Assembly (NCBI GenBank): GCA_004352715.1
Contig: SCFE01000020.1
Location: 1,858,974-1,922,973 of the forward strand
Reading direction: 5' to 3'
DNA from: Hofstenia miamia
Lineage: Eukaryota; Xenacoelomorpha; Acoela
Length of the DNA stretch: 64,000 bases
This document shows, piece by piece, positions 1-11,979 of the stretch; position 1 is the stretch's first letter; each line of letters begins with the position of its first letter. The notes under the pieces are model-generated. The model did no database searches. It was not told the origin of the DNA and saw only the letters and a program-made list of their open reading frames with translations. The position numbers were made by a program, and so were the translations under genes.

Positions 1-128
1 GACCCAGTTTTATTTAACGATTCTACATTAGAAAAATCTACACGATGGAAAGGTTCAAAATGTACATTTGATTTTTCAACACATCGCTTGTAAATTACAT
101 CGCGCATACTGCATTTGGTTTAATTCTG

Positions 129-1031
129 AATCAGAGTTGAAATTAGGTCGATTTTTTGGGCTAAAGTCTGGTTCGGTCCAATGCAGCTTAGGCCCACGGC
201 CCACTTCAAAAAACCAATTATTCGGCCCAAGCCCGGCACCGCCCAAATTATTTTTCTGTTATGATAGTGATAGTGTGTTTTGACTCATAGAGGCATATAA
301 GCACTACAATATGAATTTGATCTAACAAATTTCATAAAATATTGATCAATATGTGCATATCCGATTTACACTTCAACAATGCTAATTCAATTCTGTTCAA
401 ATTCAAATTGCATTGTTAACCTTAATACAATAAACGTGTCATACAGGGCCGTAGGCTTGGAGCATTCGTGAGCCCCTCCTGTTAATGATTGCAGTTTGTT
501 ATTAAATAGCATTGACTGTGCATTTTCACAAATGTTACCAATGCGGACAACAATTTTCTAATTTGTGCATAAATTAAAAAACTTAAATTGTTCAGAGATT
601 TTTTTAACTTTTTGTTGGTTTCTTCTTAAAATTGTTAAACGCATTCATCTCACAAATTAACAAAATCTAAAAAATCAGAGAGTATTGCAATCGTCCTTTT
701 TGTCATTTAGAGAACATATCAGTACTTATATATTAAAATACCAAAATTTTCTGCCAACTTACATCAAGTTACATTGGCACAAAGTAAGTGGAATTTTCAT
801 AAACATTTTTTGCTTGTAGCCGACAAAATTTAGATGTTAGAAATATTGGCCCAGCCAACAATGCAGGGTTGATTAAATTTAAAGAGAATGTTTTTTTTTA
901 TTTTCAAAGCTTAAGTTTTCAAGTGAATTTTTTCTTGTATTTCAAATACCAAATAAAACATTAGGCCCAAACCCGGCTATGTCAAAAATCCGGACCAAGC
1001 CCAGTCCGACCCATCTTTAGGTCCAACACAA
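129..1031. mobile_element. Probable hAT-like DNA transposon relic with GC-rich subterminal regions
   Basis: An AT-rich body carries two GC-rich blocks rich in GGCCCAAGCCCGG-type motifs, one near each end (about 160-250 and 960-1020), in inverted relation. The left end starts near CAGAGTTGAAATTAGGTCG and the right end, read on the other strand, near GTGTTGGACCTAAAGATGGG, which align weakly. Just outside lie TTTAATTCTG (119-128) and TTTAAATTCTG (1032-1042), a possible target-site duplication with one indel. No transposase could be read. A second hAT-like motif (CAGGGCCGTAGGCTTGGAG, about 445) sits inside. Family assignment is inference from the end style. Confidence 0.4.
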
Positions 1032-1610
1032 TTTAAATTCTGTTCTGAACACTGTTGGGTTAACTATATAGAAATTTCAACTACATGTATATATAATATT
1101 TATTTTCGTCATTTTGCAAAAAAATCAGTTTTTAGTAAAAAAATTTCATACCACTACATATCACAACAAGTTATGGATTTTCTTCTCTCATATTATTGAA
1201 ATATTCTTATGAAATATTCTTAGAATTATCCTTTTTGTTAAAAAATATTTATCATCTTTGCATATGTGTTTTGGCCACCATCATGAAGTCAGAAATTGTA
1301 TTTTAAATTCAAATAGTATTGTGCCTATACTCATTTGTATACATATTTTTCCAAAATTTGATGCTTGAGTCCGATACTTTCATATTATGGGTGCCGTTTT
1401 GTAAAAATCCAACCTTTTCAGAATATTATACCTTGATTTATCTTCAAAAGTAATCACGTATTTTTTTTTCAATTGTAAAAAATTATTATAATTTGTGTAA
1501 AAAAATTAAATGTGAGTCCGTTAGAAAACTTTGGAAAAGGCTTGTAAAATGTTCACTATTCTTGCCCCATGACCTAACCCGTCTAACAATAACTGGTCAG
1601 TCTAAAATAA

Positions 1611-1852
1611 CGACCTATTTATCACCTATTAGGGATCAGACCTGATTAAAGAAAATGTTTTAGCATAAAAGAATCAATAAGAAATACAAATCAATAAAAA
1701 AATAATTAAAATCTATTCGCAATAAGGCCCCGAACCGACCTATTTATCACCTATTAGGGATCAGACCTGATTAAAGAAAATGTTTTAGCATAAAAGAATC
1801 AATAAAAAATACAAATCAATAAAAAAATAATTAAAATCTATTCGCAATAAGG
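1611..1852. repeat. Tandem duplication, 125-bp period, about 1.9 copies
   Basis: The sequence from CGACCTATTTATCACC at 1611 starts again at 1736 and runs to about 1852 with one visible substitution. There is no N at the junction. It may be a true tandem duplication or collapsed or unmerged alleles, since the neighbouring repeat (1863/2098) straddles an assembly gap. Confidence 0.8.
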
Positions 1853-1862
1853 AATTTAAAAT

Positions 1863-2313
1863 ATTCAAATGTTTGATTTCCACTTTCAACTTAGCTATTA
1901 CAAATGACCTAAAACCTGACCCGACATCTCTGGAACCCTACCTCTCTAATTTCTGACCCAACATGTGGGTTGACTCATTTCTCACCCTCATTTGCAGTAG
2001 TATGTAATTAATTACAATGCATTGACAAGACTAGCACTTAGTGGTCAATGTAACATATATAACAGCCTAACGTTCCAATCTNNNNNNNNNNNNNNNNATT
2101 CAAATGTTTGATTTCCACTTTCAACAGCTATTACAAATGACCTAAGACCTGACCCGACATCTCTGGAACCCTACCTCTCTAATTTCTGACCCAAAATGTG
2201 GGTTGACTCATTTCTCACCCTCATTTGCAGTAGTATGTAATTAATTACAATGCATTGACAAGACAAGCACTTAGTGGGGAATGTAACATATATAACAGCC
2301 TAACGTTCCAATC
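1863..2313. repeat. Direct duplication across a 16-N gap (probable assembly overlap)
   Basis: Bases 1863-2081 and 2098-2313 are the same sequence apart from a 3-base indel and a few substitutions; the 16 Ns at 2082-2097 lie between them. This is what two allelic contig ends placed side by side would give. The unit contains GC-richer text (CTGACCCGACATCTCTGG) resembling a transposon end, but no partner end was found. Confidence 0.85.
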
Positions 2314-3207
2314 AAATAAGGCAACGCTTAAAATGTTATGTTGAAATCTATTCCAATATTTATTATAAGCAGAAGCCACAATTGTGTGGGTCCGTTATTT
2401 AAACTCAACCTAAACCATTAACACTGTGTATCAGGCAAAATTTACCTACCCATGTAAAAACTAAGCATTGCAAAAACTGTGAAAATCAAGCATCTAAATA
2501 TAAAGGAAAGAGACTGCTATCGCAAGTGTCTCTTTTCAGCAATGAAGCAGATCACAAAACGCGATAAAATAAATAGAGCGCTTTTAGAGAGACGAAGATA
2601 TTGATTTCTTTATTTAGCAATTAAAGCATTTAGAAAAAAGCTCTTTAAGATATATTTACATTGAAAAATTCATAGGATTTACTTAAAAGAATAACACTGA
2701 TTTGCGTAAGATTTTATACATTGCCAAAATATGCTTCACATTAACTTTGCTACATGTTTTTTCACAAAAAAGTTTTTATCATAAGTTGTGGAAATAATTT
2801 GCAGTCTGGATATCTATCATATAAATGTTTTCATATTTTAGGCAAGCTTTGTCGAATTTCAAGCATATTCATTAGCATTGTTCAATAATAGATTATTATA
2901 TTATTACTTTAATCAGCATTGACATAGTTCAATATTGATTTTGTTCCCATTCATTTATGAATATTTTAATAGAGAATCTTAGGACTGTTAATAAAACTAA
3001 ACTATTTTAGTTAAAACTTAAATTGCTGGAATTCATGATGCAAATTAGAGTATGTAATTTATTAAATATATTTTAATACAGGATTTGTTATTTCGACAAC
3101 TGATGTATATGTTTTCGAAAATAAATGTTGAATTACCAGCTAGCTTCCTGTTTAACAGATTTAGTTACAAGATAGACAAATCTAATTATAATTTACTCTG
3201 TTTGACT
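2314..3207. other. AT-rich stretch with nothing recognised
   Basis: No coding signature, RNA gene or transposon end was recognised on either strand. It is consistent with intron or intergenic DNA. Confidence 0.5.
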
Positions 3208-3688
3208 TTATGAAATACAGAGTGATTCAAGACAAGGANAAATTACTAAATGCATTTTCCAAGAATTAAAACAAATCATCAATAGAGTTTCGTTTTCTTT
3301 TCCTGAATGATGCTACACTAAATATATCAAAAACATCATAGTAATTCAAAATTACAGATTTTTGTAGTAGCTAAGCAATCTACAATATTCTTTCAGAATA
3401 ATTTAAAAAATAAATTCTCACGCTTCACTTGAGGATCCATCGTCATTCATTTGCATGTTTGAAAGTTGGGGAGTTTCACTTTCTGCTATGGTGGATACAT
3501 CCGTTTCTGCACTTCTAATATATTTTCCTCATATTTGCAGGCTCTTCAAAAAGATTCTAAAAATAACGCATAATTTAAAAAGTTTACACAAAAAGAATAC
3601 CAATTCCTGATTTCCTAATGATACACGGATATTTTGGCCACTGTGGCTGCCTTGGCNTTATGAAATACAGAGTGATTCAAGACAAGGA
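3208..3688. other. 417-bp contig wedged between two copies of a 31-bp contig end
   Basis: The 31 bases ending GATTCAAGACAAGGA occur at 3208-3238 and again at 3658-3688, next to single Ns at 3239 and 3657. The 417 bases between the Ns (3240-3656) therefore interrupt what was probably one continuous contig. The wedged piece may belong elsewhere in the genome or represent an insertion allele. It contains the exon-like reading frame at 3418-3513. Confidence 0.75.
3418..3513 (-). CDS. Possible terminal exon of an unidentified gene (weak)
   Basis: On the minus strand a short open stretch ends in TGA (3418-3420). It reads ETDVSTIAESETPQLSNMQM and then NDDGSSSEA before the stop, an acidic, serine-rich composition unlike the surrounding AT-rich noise. 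An acceptor-like ATATTAG precedes it; further upstream the frame closes. It could be the last coding exon (cytoplasmic tail) of a gene, conceivably of the Ig/FN3 gene on the same strand, but nothing links them, and it lies on the wedged contig 3240-3656 whose placement is doubtful. On the plus strand a good acceptor (TTTCCTCATATTTGCAG, ending at 3540) also exists, so the assignment is ambiguous. Confidence 0.25.
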   Translation of the reverse strand, partial: SAETDVSTIAESETPQLSNMQMNDDGSSSEA

Positions 3689-6061
3689 CCAGAAGATTTC
3701 TTTGTACAAACAATATACAACCAAAATTATTAAACATAAATAAGCATTTTTTATAGTCTCTTAACAGGGCAGTTACAAAATGTTATAAATCTCGCCAATC
3801 TTTATATTTCTCAGCTTTTTAAGAAATGGTATCAGCAGTTTTATTAGCAAGGAATACTTTCATTAAATGTTACACATGTCTTCGGATTTCTTGTCTGGTA
3901 TACTATATAAGTTTGTTTATCTCTTCACCACCAGACGTCTACTAATGACAAATCTGACTACTATGGTTGCAATTTATTTTCATGGATTATTTGATCGCTC
4001 TAAATGTCTTCTTAAGAAAGATTTTGACAAGTAGAAAGGCACTTAAGTTTGCTACAAAATTGTTGAGAGCGCAGGCTATTTTGTTTCAGATTGGGCACAA
4101 ATGGATGTCTAAATATTTATCACTATCAACATTACTCTTCTCAATGCTGTAAGCTAATGCACTAATGCTATTATAGTTTCAGTTTCAAGATTTTAAGCAA
4201 AACGAGAAAACAAGAGACATGTATATATACAGGTGCAACAAATCTCCTATGTATGGATTGCAACATGATTAACCGAAAAATATGTATTGCTAAACTTGCG
4301 GAAAAAATGTTCGTTGTTTTGAATCCCCCTGTAGATTTCAAATTTTGAATTTATTTTGTAATTAATTATTCCGTTATAAATATTAGTTATTGTTATTGTT
4401 ATAATTTTTTTTGTAAGCAAAATATATTAGTTGTGTTTGAAAAATAGAGAACTTGGTCTCTAGCATTTCTTAGAATATTTAAATAAAAATCATTTCTGCT
4501 AGTTTCATTGTTAAAGGCTAAACTATATCCTGTTTAGCTAGAATTACGATGTAATAAAGAAATTCACTGAAATTACAATTTTGAAGTTTTAACAATTCGC
4601 TTGTTACATTGCAAACAATTAATTTAGCAGTTAAAATTTTTTTGAGGTTTGCATTTTAAATCATTTAACTATATGACACTTTGAGTGTTAGAAAACCTTT
4701 CTACTCTAATAATGAAACTATAAAAATTGATTTATATTTCAATGCATTTATGAGACTGCAATCTTAACAATTTACTTTATATCCTTCTGAGAATTCTTGG
4801 AAACAGAGTTGCGGTTATTCGTTGAGTATTATTTGAAAAACACTCTTCATTTCAGGATTTCATAAAAAACAACACACATTTTTACAAATAGATTTCAATG
4901 AAATTGTATAGAAATATAAAGATTGAAAAAAGGAATTTGGTCAATGATATATGAATTATTGACCAAAATAAATTGTGTGCTTTGTGTTGACACGGCGCAT
5001 TCCCATGAAATTGTAAGTTATACGAAATATATGAAATTTGAAAACAATTAATTAATTTCCCGAATTTAGCATAAGTCACTTCAGTGCACTTCACATTTCC
5101 GAAAATAATTTACAATTTGGCTTTATATATAAGGGACAAATCAAGGTTGGAAGAACGTTAATAAAATTTCCTATTGAAAATAAGCATTAATCAAAACAGC
5201 TTTTAATTTATCACATCAAAAGTCGAATTACGTCACAATATTCCAATGTAAAAGCAATAATTATAGCAATTACTGGAAACAAGTACGCTCTTCCCTTCCC
5301 AGATACATCTCTACTCAAACGCACTCCAATCAAAAAGGACATTATAGAATATATACATTAATCAAACAACTCAGTATCAGAAACAATCTGTTTGCAAATA
5401 ATTGCCTACATTTTTTGAATATGTATAAAAAAATTAGAATTGAGCTCAAATTAATAGCATATCTCATCTTACGATGCACTTTATCTTGTAATAAGCTTGA
5501 AAATGTGACATATTGCATTCAATATTTTTAACTTGGGACGAAAAAAATGTTCAATATCAAAGTCGATTATTTTGACTATCGGTTAATTTTTGAATAAATT
5601 CTTCTAAGAGTAATTACTAATATTTATTTTATAACAAATATCATGGGTTATTGAAAAAGAAATTGCATTGCTTCAGTTTGACATTCTAATTCAAGTCATT
5701 TTACATTATTTTTAGGGTTTCACACGTTTCTGTAAGCAAACAATTGCACTTTAAGTTAATTATGCATTGAAAAGAAAATATATTAAGGCATTTAACCCTA
5801 AATAATAATATGTGATGGTTTCTTTGAAAATTTTTTAAACGCTCATAATTCGGTTAATATTAAANCGAATATATTTAGAGAGTTATAATCATTCCAATTT
5901 TCAGATATTTCGTATATTTTAAAATTTAAATATTCGACTAGATAATTTTTATATGGATTACAAGTTATGTTTATCAAATCTTTTTGGAAACAGTTCATAT
6001 TCAGATTTACGGGCTGGCTTTAAAGATTTTGGCACAATTATCATAAGTCCACCACCTTTAC
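3689..6061. other. AT-rich stretch with nothing recognised
   Basis: I see no supported gene, RNA or mobile element. Short open frames here have AT-driven composition (rich in Ile, Phe, Asn, Lys). A single N at 5865 marks another contig join. Confidence 0.5.
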
Positions 6062-6109
6062 NTCTTCTCTTTCATGTTCATCTTTAATTTGTGACATTTG
6101 GCAACGCTG

Positions 6110-6244
6110 CCATGCACTACAACTTCTAATGTTGCGCACTCTGCGTCTGAGCAAGATTTAGATGGTTTATTTGCAAACAAGAAAGTAGTTGAGACTAATT
6201 GCTGCTGCTATGGGTCCTGATTACTATGATGCTTTAGAAGAATA
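6110..6244 (+). pseudogene. Short coding-like fragment, frame-broken, unidentified
   Basis: The plus strand reads NVAHSASEQDLDGLFANKKV and then, after an apparent one-base frame change, IAAAMGPDYYDALEE followed by TAA at about 6242. The composition (balanced, Asp/Glu/Ala-rich) stands out from its surroundings, and GTATGT follows as a donor-like site. I do not recognise the family. It could be a decayed transposase or gene fragment. Single Ns at 5865 and 6062 show that this part is assembled from small contigs. Confidence 0.2.
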
Positions 6245-6452
6245 AAACAATAGGTATGTAATGTTTTTGAAAAAATCGTATTTTCCATTGAAAAATAAGT
6301 GAATATTTCCATACACCTCAGACACTGGAGTAATTTTATCACAAATTATTGCCAGAAAGGACACACTCACCTATTGATGCTACATATATAAAGATTCCCA
6401 ACTTTCTTAATAGGCTTTACGAAAATATAGAAAAACGGTTTATGCCTTTGAA

Positions 6453-7050
6453 AAACAATGGGCGATTCTCCGAAATTTCCCCGAAGGAAATTATCTCATC
6501 GGAAAATTCCCAGTAGGAAAATCAACGTGAGAATATTCCTCCTAATCCTAACCCTAAACCTATCCCTAATTATGGACCACTCCTCTTTTTACCGGATTAC
6601 CCGATTCATTCGTCCCATTTCCAGATCATTCCTCTTTTTCAGATTTTGTCCTCTTTAAGAAATACATAGATTGTCGTGCACTTTTCAATTTTATATCCTT
6701 AAGCCTTAACTCCAGGTCACAAATCCACCTTTCCTAAACCTAAAAACTAAGTTATTTTCACTATTCCATAGTCCTAATCCTGAATGCAAAGTCACAACTG
6801 ATGTTTTCTAAACCTAAAATCTAAATAACCATTATTTTAAAGACATAATCCCTAAATCATAGTAACAAATCCACATTTTCTAAACCTAAACCTAAAAAAT
6901 ACTTAAAAATACCTGCATTATTTTGCTATAAATTGGAAACAATGTTAAAATAATGTCAGTAGTTTTAGAATAACTACGGGAAAATTTCCTAAGGGGAATA
7001 TTCTCAGTGACGGGCTAATTACCTACGGGGAAATTTTCGGGTACCCAAAT
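6453..7050. mobile_element. MITE-like element with long imperfect inverted repeats
   Basis: The left end (about 6465-6545) and the reverse complement of the right end (about 6970-7045) share CCGAAATTTCCCCG, GGAAATTA and GAGAATATTCC blocks in the same order, giving inverted ends of roughly 60-80 bases with one insertion on the left. GTTTATGCCT (6438) and GTTTATGTCT (7054) flank it and could be a diverged target duplication. The interior carries many CCTAACCCTAAACC-like telomere-type words. No coding capacity was seen. Family unknown. Confidence 0.6.
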
Positions 7051-7054
7051 GACA

Positions 7055-7674
7055 GTTTATGTCTAAACCTATTAATTCATCAAAGTCAACGCTTAGATGA
7101 AAACCGAAATTGCTATAAATACACAAATTAAATTTTGGGACAAATCTCTTGCAACTGTGGAGGGCAAGCTACAGATAAATTATTGCTTGAGAAAATATTT
7201 CGAATAGTATATCGATGTAAGATCTTGACTAGCGTTAAATTCAAAATTGGAGTTAAACACATTTCAAAGCAGAGCATCTTAATGGTTAATGAATTGCTAA
7301 TCAATAAGACGTTTCACTCTCTTGAGACTTTTTAGTGAGAGCTGACATGACCATCGTGGAAGATATTTATTACATTGCGTCATAACTTCAATCAAACTAC
7401 TAGAAATATTTCAAACTCATTTACTGCACTATTGAGTGTATCTATTATTCAATTCATAAGGGGCATTGCTAAAGATGCTACATTCATCTAAATATGGGCT
7501 ATATTATACTCCAGGCGACATAAAATAAGGCACTTGTTAAAGGCATAATTTCTGATCAATTCACAATAATTCTCTATTATTTCACTGAAAATAATGCAAA
7601 TTCGATTCAATGCAATATTCATACAAAACTAATATTTTAAAAGTTTATTACTAATTTATATATATATATATATA
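7055..7674. other. AT-rich stretch ending in (TA)n
   Basis: No feature recognised. The contig ends in a (TA)n tract at about 7658-7674, next to the gap. Confidence 0.5.
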
Positions 7675-8591
7675 NNNNNNNNNNNNNNNNNNNNNNNNNN
7701 NNNNNNNNNNNNNNNNNNNNNNNNNNNNNNNNNNNNNNNNNNNNNNNNNNNNNNNNNNNNNNNNNNNNNNNNNNNNNNNNNNNNNNNNNNNNNNNNNNNN
7801 NNNNNNNNNNNNNNNNNNNNNNNNNNNNNNNNNNNNNNNNNNNNNNNNNNNNNNNNNNNNNNNNNNNNNNNNNNNNNNNNNNNNNNNNNNNNNNNNNNNN
7901 NNNNNNNNNNNNNNNNNNNNNNNNNNNNNNNNNNNNNNNNNNNNNNNNNNNNNNNNNNNNNNNNNNNNNNNNNNNNNNNNNNNNNNNNNNNNNNNNNNNN
8001 NNNNNNNNNNNNNNNNNNNNNNNNNNNNNNNNNNNNNNNNNNNNNNNNNNNNNNNNNNNNNNNNNNNNNNNNNNNNNNNNNNNNNNNNNNNNNNNNNNNN
8101 NNNNNNNNNNNNNNNNNNNNNNNNNNNNNNNNNNNNNNNNNNNNNNNNNNNNNNNNNNNNNNNNNNNNNNNNNNNNNNNNNNNNNNNNNNNNNNNNNNNN
8201 NNNNNNNNNNNNNNNNNNNNNNNNNNNNNNNNNNNNNNNNNNNNNNNNNNNNNNNNNNNNNNNNNNNNNNNNNNNNNNNNNNNNNNNNNNNNNNNNNNNN
8301 NNNNNNNNNNNNNNNNNNNNNNNNNNNNNNNNNNNNNNNNNNNNNNNNNNNNNNNNNNNNNNNNNNNNNNNNNNNNNNNNNNNNNNNNNNNNNNNNNNNN
8401 NNNNNNNNNNNNNNNNNNNNNNNNNNNNNNNNNNNNNNNNNNNNNNNNNNNNNNNNNNNNNNNNNNNNNNNNNNNNNNNNNNNNNNNNNNNNNNNNNNNN
8501 NNNNNNNNNNNNNNNNNNNNNNNNNNNNNNNNNNNNNNNNNNNNNNNNNNNNNNNNNNNNNNNNNNNNNNNNNNNNNNNNNNNNNNNNNNN
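7675..8591. other. Assembly gap (917 Ns)
   Basis: A run of Ns bordered by (TA)n on the left and a (TAT)n tract on the right (8592-8662). Content unknown. Confidence 0.99.
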
Positions 8592-8605
8592 TATTATTAT
8601 TATTA

Positions 8606-8662
<57 letters not shown>
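8592..8662. repeat. (TAT)n microsatellite
   Basis: A nearly pure trinucleotide tract with one interruption, directly after the gap. In this genome such tracts mark LINE tails (compare 18993-19036 and 39183-39260), so it may be one, but no LINE body was seen beside it. Confidence 0.95.
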
Positions 8663-8665
<3 letters not shown>

Positions 8666-10176
8666 CCACTAAGGCACTTAAGGCATTTATGTAATTCAAT
8701 GCTTAAGCATTTATGAGTCTGATTATGGTGATGAGCCCATTTTTGTAAATGTATTACCTTCTATCGTTTATTAAATAAATATGACCCGGTGATCTGGCAG
8801 ATTCGAAATTTCTAGGGAAAAACTGACAAATCCCTGACCCGGTGACCCCGTGACTCTGCTACAAACCTGATAGCGATATCATGACAAAATGGAAAAATAC
8901 CGAATTTTTAAATCCAATTATAGACAAACCAAGTGAATTAAACTTCAATCGATAAGCGATCGGCCGAAGATATGGCTAATTGCAGAAATGACAAACGTTA
9001 TCTACCTACAGCGTTTTTTCAGTACCAGTGTATTTCCACCAAACGATTGCAACTAATTTTACATCTAGTTCAATTTATTGTATTCAGCTTTTTTAAGCAA
9101 AAATTGCGTTAATTGAATGGAAGAGACGGTCAGTACCGTTTTAGTTGAACAAAGGTAACGTCAAATTTAATAAATGCCAGTGGCATGAAATTCATAAAGT
9201 GTTACAAATACGTTTGCATGGGATTGATTCTATACCACGATAATGCAATTTATAAGACAGAGCAATAACAATGCTAGCAAGTTCTTAGCTCAGGAACAAT
9301 GCATACATCTGTTAAAAATGATGTATTTTCTCTAAAATTGACGCTTGCTTGCAAAGAAATTTCGCAAAAATTGATTATTTTTCGATGTAGCATTTAATTT
9401 CTACATGAGCATTATGAGTATAAGTAACTTGGAAAAAATGAATTTAATTTGTATTTATAAGAAAATTGAGAAAACTAGCGTTTGATCTGGCATCATTTGC
9501 GATCGCATAAATTTAACAATTGTTCTCTTAATGATGCCGTGTTAAAAACTAAAGGTTATCACTTAGAGATATCAACATGTGGGTTTTTAATAATCTGGCA
9601 ATTTTAGATGCCTGTAATTGCAGCGCTACTATCTGCGAAATAATCAATCCTTCTCTTGAAAATGGTATATTCCCTACGTCAAGAAAGGTTACAATAATTG
9701 AGTCTAAGTTAAAAATGATAAGTTCGCATAGGCCTAGTAGCTTCTTCAGAAATTTTCAATAATTGTGAATTTGTATCTAGGGCATTATAAAAGCTGTTTC
9801 CATATCATCAATTGATTACTTAGGTCTAAATAACATTAGGTCTTATTATCCAAAGGTTCAAAAAGTGTTCGCAATCTGCTGAATCTGTAATTGCAAAAAT
9901 ACATAATGATGCTCTAATTGGTGTGGACGAAGCAAAACGTTCCCCGAGCCTATCATGTTTGATCAATCTATACTTTTTGATAAAATTCAAAAGACATTAC
10001 CAATCACGAAAAATCAAATATTGCAAAATAAACAAGATATGTGCATGCATTCAGAATTCACGAGGTCATTTTCAAGATTTAACTGCATATTAAAGGAAGT
10101 CTTAAGTGGTATAAAATCTCTTCGCAAGAATGGTATTTATTTCTATTTTTTATAGGCATACTCTTAACAATTGAAT
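8663..10176. other. Stretch with no recognised gene
   Basis: Two GC-richer islands occur (about 8785-8870, containing CCCGGTGATCTGG-like text twice). They resemble the ends of mobile elements but no inverted partner or target duplication was found. The rest is AT-rich without signal. Confidence 0.4.
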
Positions 10177-10180
10177 TTAA

Positions 10181-11196
10181 CCTTAAACAGCCTGGCGTCC
10201 ATTATAATGGACAAAATGAAAACGTATTAATAGATTTTACACAAATATATTTTTATCGGAAATTTTTTATGGACACACTCAGCAGGACTCCAATTAACAA
10301 AATCACACCGTAATTTTCTCCTGAATTTGATTGGCTCAACACATCAATTCGTTTCAATTAAAAAGAAATCGTAATTAATCATTCAGAGTTGTTAATCTGC
10401 ACATTCATACTTCACGCAGCTACTACGCAAAGGCACTTGAACGGAAGAACTTGTGATTATGTATCAATTACATATCTTTAAGTTTGTTAAGTCATATAAA
10501 TATAGCATACCGTCAATAGACAAGAAATTGTGTCACACTTCTAGTTTGTCCATTAAAATGGACATCAGGCATAATTTAAACAATATTTTTTAGATTTAAA
10601 TCAAAATGCAACCTGATGACGTTATTGTTAAGTGGAGCAATGGCGAAGAGAATGTTACAGCTTTGGCAAATTTAAGGATACAACCATTTACTTCAGAATC
10701 ATGCGAAGTGAGGTATTCAAAATGATGATGTTGTTGAAAATGGGATAGAAATGGCGACACAAACACAGTTAATGTAAAAGAGGTCCGGCTGTCAGCATGC
10801 CATGCCAATCAGTACGTCTCGACGGGTTTGGACATTGGCCAATGGTGAAAGAATCAAGTGGGAGATGCAAAAATTAGCTTTGTGATAAAAACCAAAGACT
10901 GCATGCTCTAAATGCAATGCCCATCTTTGCATTAATCAGAGAAACTGCTTTATGGCTTTCCATAATGTTTGAGTAAATTTGTAAACAATTTTGATTAAAT
11001 TTTGGAGTTATTAAATTTCAAGGAAACATTCTAAAGTTTACCTGGTGTCTAATATAATGGACAAACTGATAAAAAAATAAACATAGATTTTTTTAAAAAA
11101 ATTACAATTGATATCTGCACTAAGCAACTAAAGAGAAAATATTTCAATCCCAAATTGTAAATAATTAAATTCTAACCACACCCAGGCTGTTAAAGG
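10181..11196 (+). mobile_element. Deleted piggyBac-type transposon with TTAA target sites
   Basis: The ends are CCTTAAACAGCCTGG (left) and, on the opposite strand, CCTTTAACAGCCTGG (right), each flanked by TTAA (10177-10180 and 11197-11200), the hallmark target site of piggyBac. Just inside each end, and once more internally in inverted orientation, lies a palindromic word around GTCCATTATAATGGAC (10197-10212, 10548-10563, 11047-11062). The body of about 1.0 kb is much shorter than a complete piggyBac, and it holds a broken C-terminal part of a transposase (10600-10972). It is therefore non-autonomous. Confidence 0.85.
10600..10972 (+). pseudogene. piggyBac transposase remnant, C-terminal part
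   Basis: The fragment begins with VIVKWSNGEENVTALANL, matching the piggyBac region in which a V+W.D.+.V...S strand precedes the MGGVD segment, and ends with CSKCNAHLCINQRNCFMAFH just before TGA (10970-10972). The pattern C-x2-C-x4-LC-x5-CF-x3-FH is that of the cysteine-rich zinc-binding C terminus that binds the element ends. Between them are in-frame stops and frame shifts. The N-terminal part and the catalytic aspartates are missing, deleted inside the element, so no active enzyme is made. Confidence 0.75.
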
Positions 11197-11751
11197 TTAA
11201 GGAAAATATTTCCAGATTCATGATGTGAAAGTTTGTGAATTTTAAGCCAATCATACTAGAATGTAATCAATTTATAAAGTATTCTCTCTGCGCAAGACAT
11301 ATATTTATCTATATTGAGTCTTACATATATTCGGCTTATCCAAAATTGAATAATAAGACAAAGAAAATGATACCTTTTGGTCAAGAAAGAGAGAGAGAGA
11401 GAGAAATATATTTATCCTTATGAAGAAAAAAAATCGAAAAATAGACAACATAAAAAACTAAAAATCCCAATATTCTATATATATCCATTTCTTGATAGCA
11501 TCAAAACAAAACTATTGAGAAATCATTTTGTTCTATAGGCTGAATCATAGAGTCAAGAATTCCTCATTGAATAACGTATGTCTCTTTCAGTAGGAACTTG
11601 ATGGTGTAAAGAGTTGATTTAAGTCTTTTGTAATGCTAGCTCATAATTTGTCACATTGAATTTGTCGTCTATAATATAATGATTGTATCTTAAAACAATT
11701 ACATACAATTATTTAAAAATAAACATTAGGTATTAATATTTTAAATGCCCT

Positions 11752-11979
11752 TTACAGATTTATTTCTAATACCTGTTTCTGATTTTTTGTTGAAGAGTAA
11801 TGCCAAAGTGGACTGCAGTATTCAAGAACAAGTCTAATTATGACCTTGTTCACTTTTATAACATCCTTATAGTTAGTGGTTGAACATCTTAAGAGAATAA
11901 GGCTCAAAGATTCCATCATAAAAATGTTATTACTCTTGAACTTGGAAACTTGTAAGAATAACTGACCTATATCTAACAA
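11752..11979 (-). pseudogene. Non-LTR retrotransposon reverse transcriptase fragment (thumb region)
   Basis: The minus strand reads KVIIRLVLEYCSPLWHYSST followed by KNQKQVLEIN. The block LEYCSPLWH followed by a Gln-x5-LE motif is characteristic of the region just after the reverse-transcriptase palm in CR1/L2/jockey-type LINEs. Only about 75 codons are open; no catalytic box, endonuclease or 3' tail was found. It is a short dead fragment. Clade beyond the CR1/L2-like grouping is uncertain. Confidence 0.65.

Noticed and set aside
11388-11404. (GA)n tract as regulatory element
   Set aside because: Very short simple repeat without a gene nearby.
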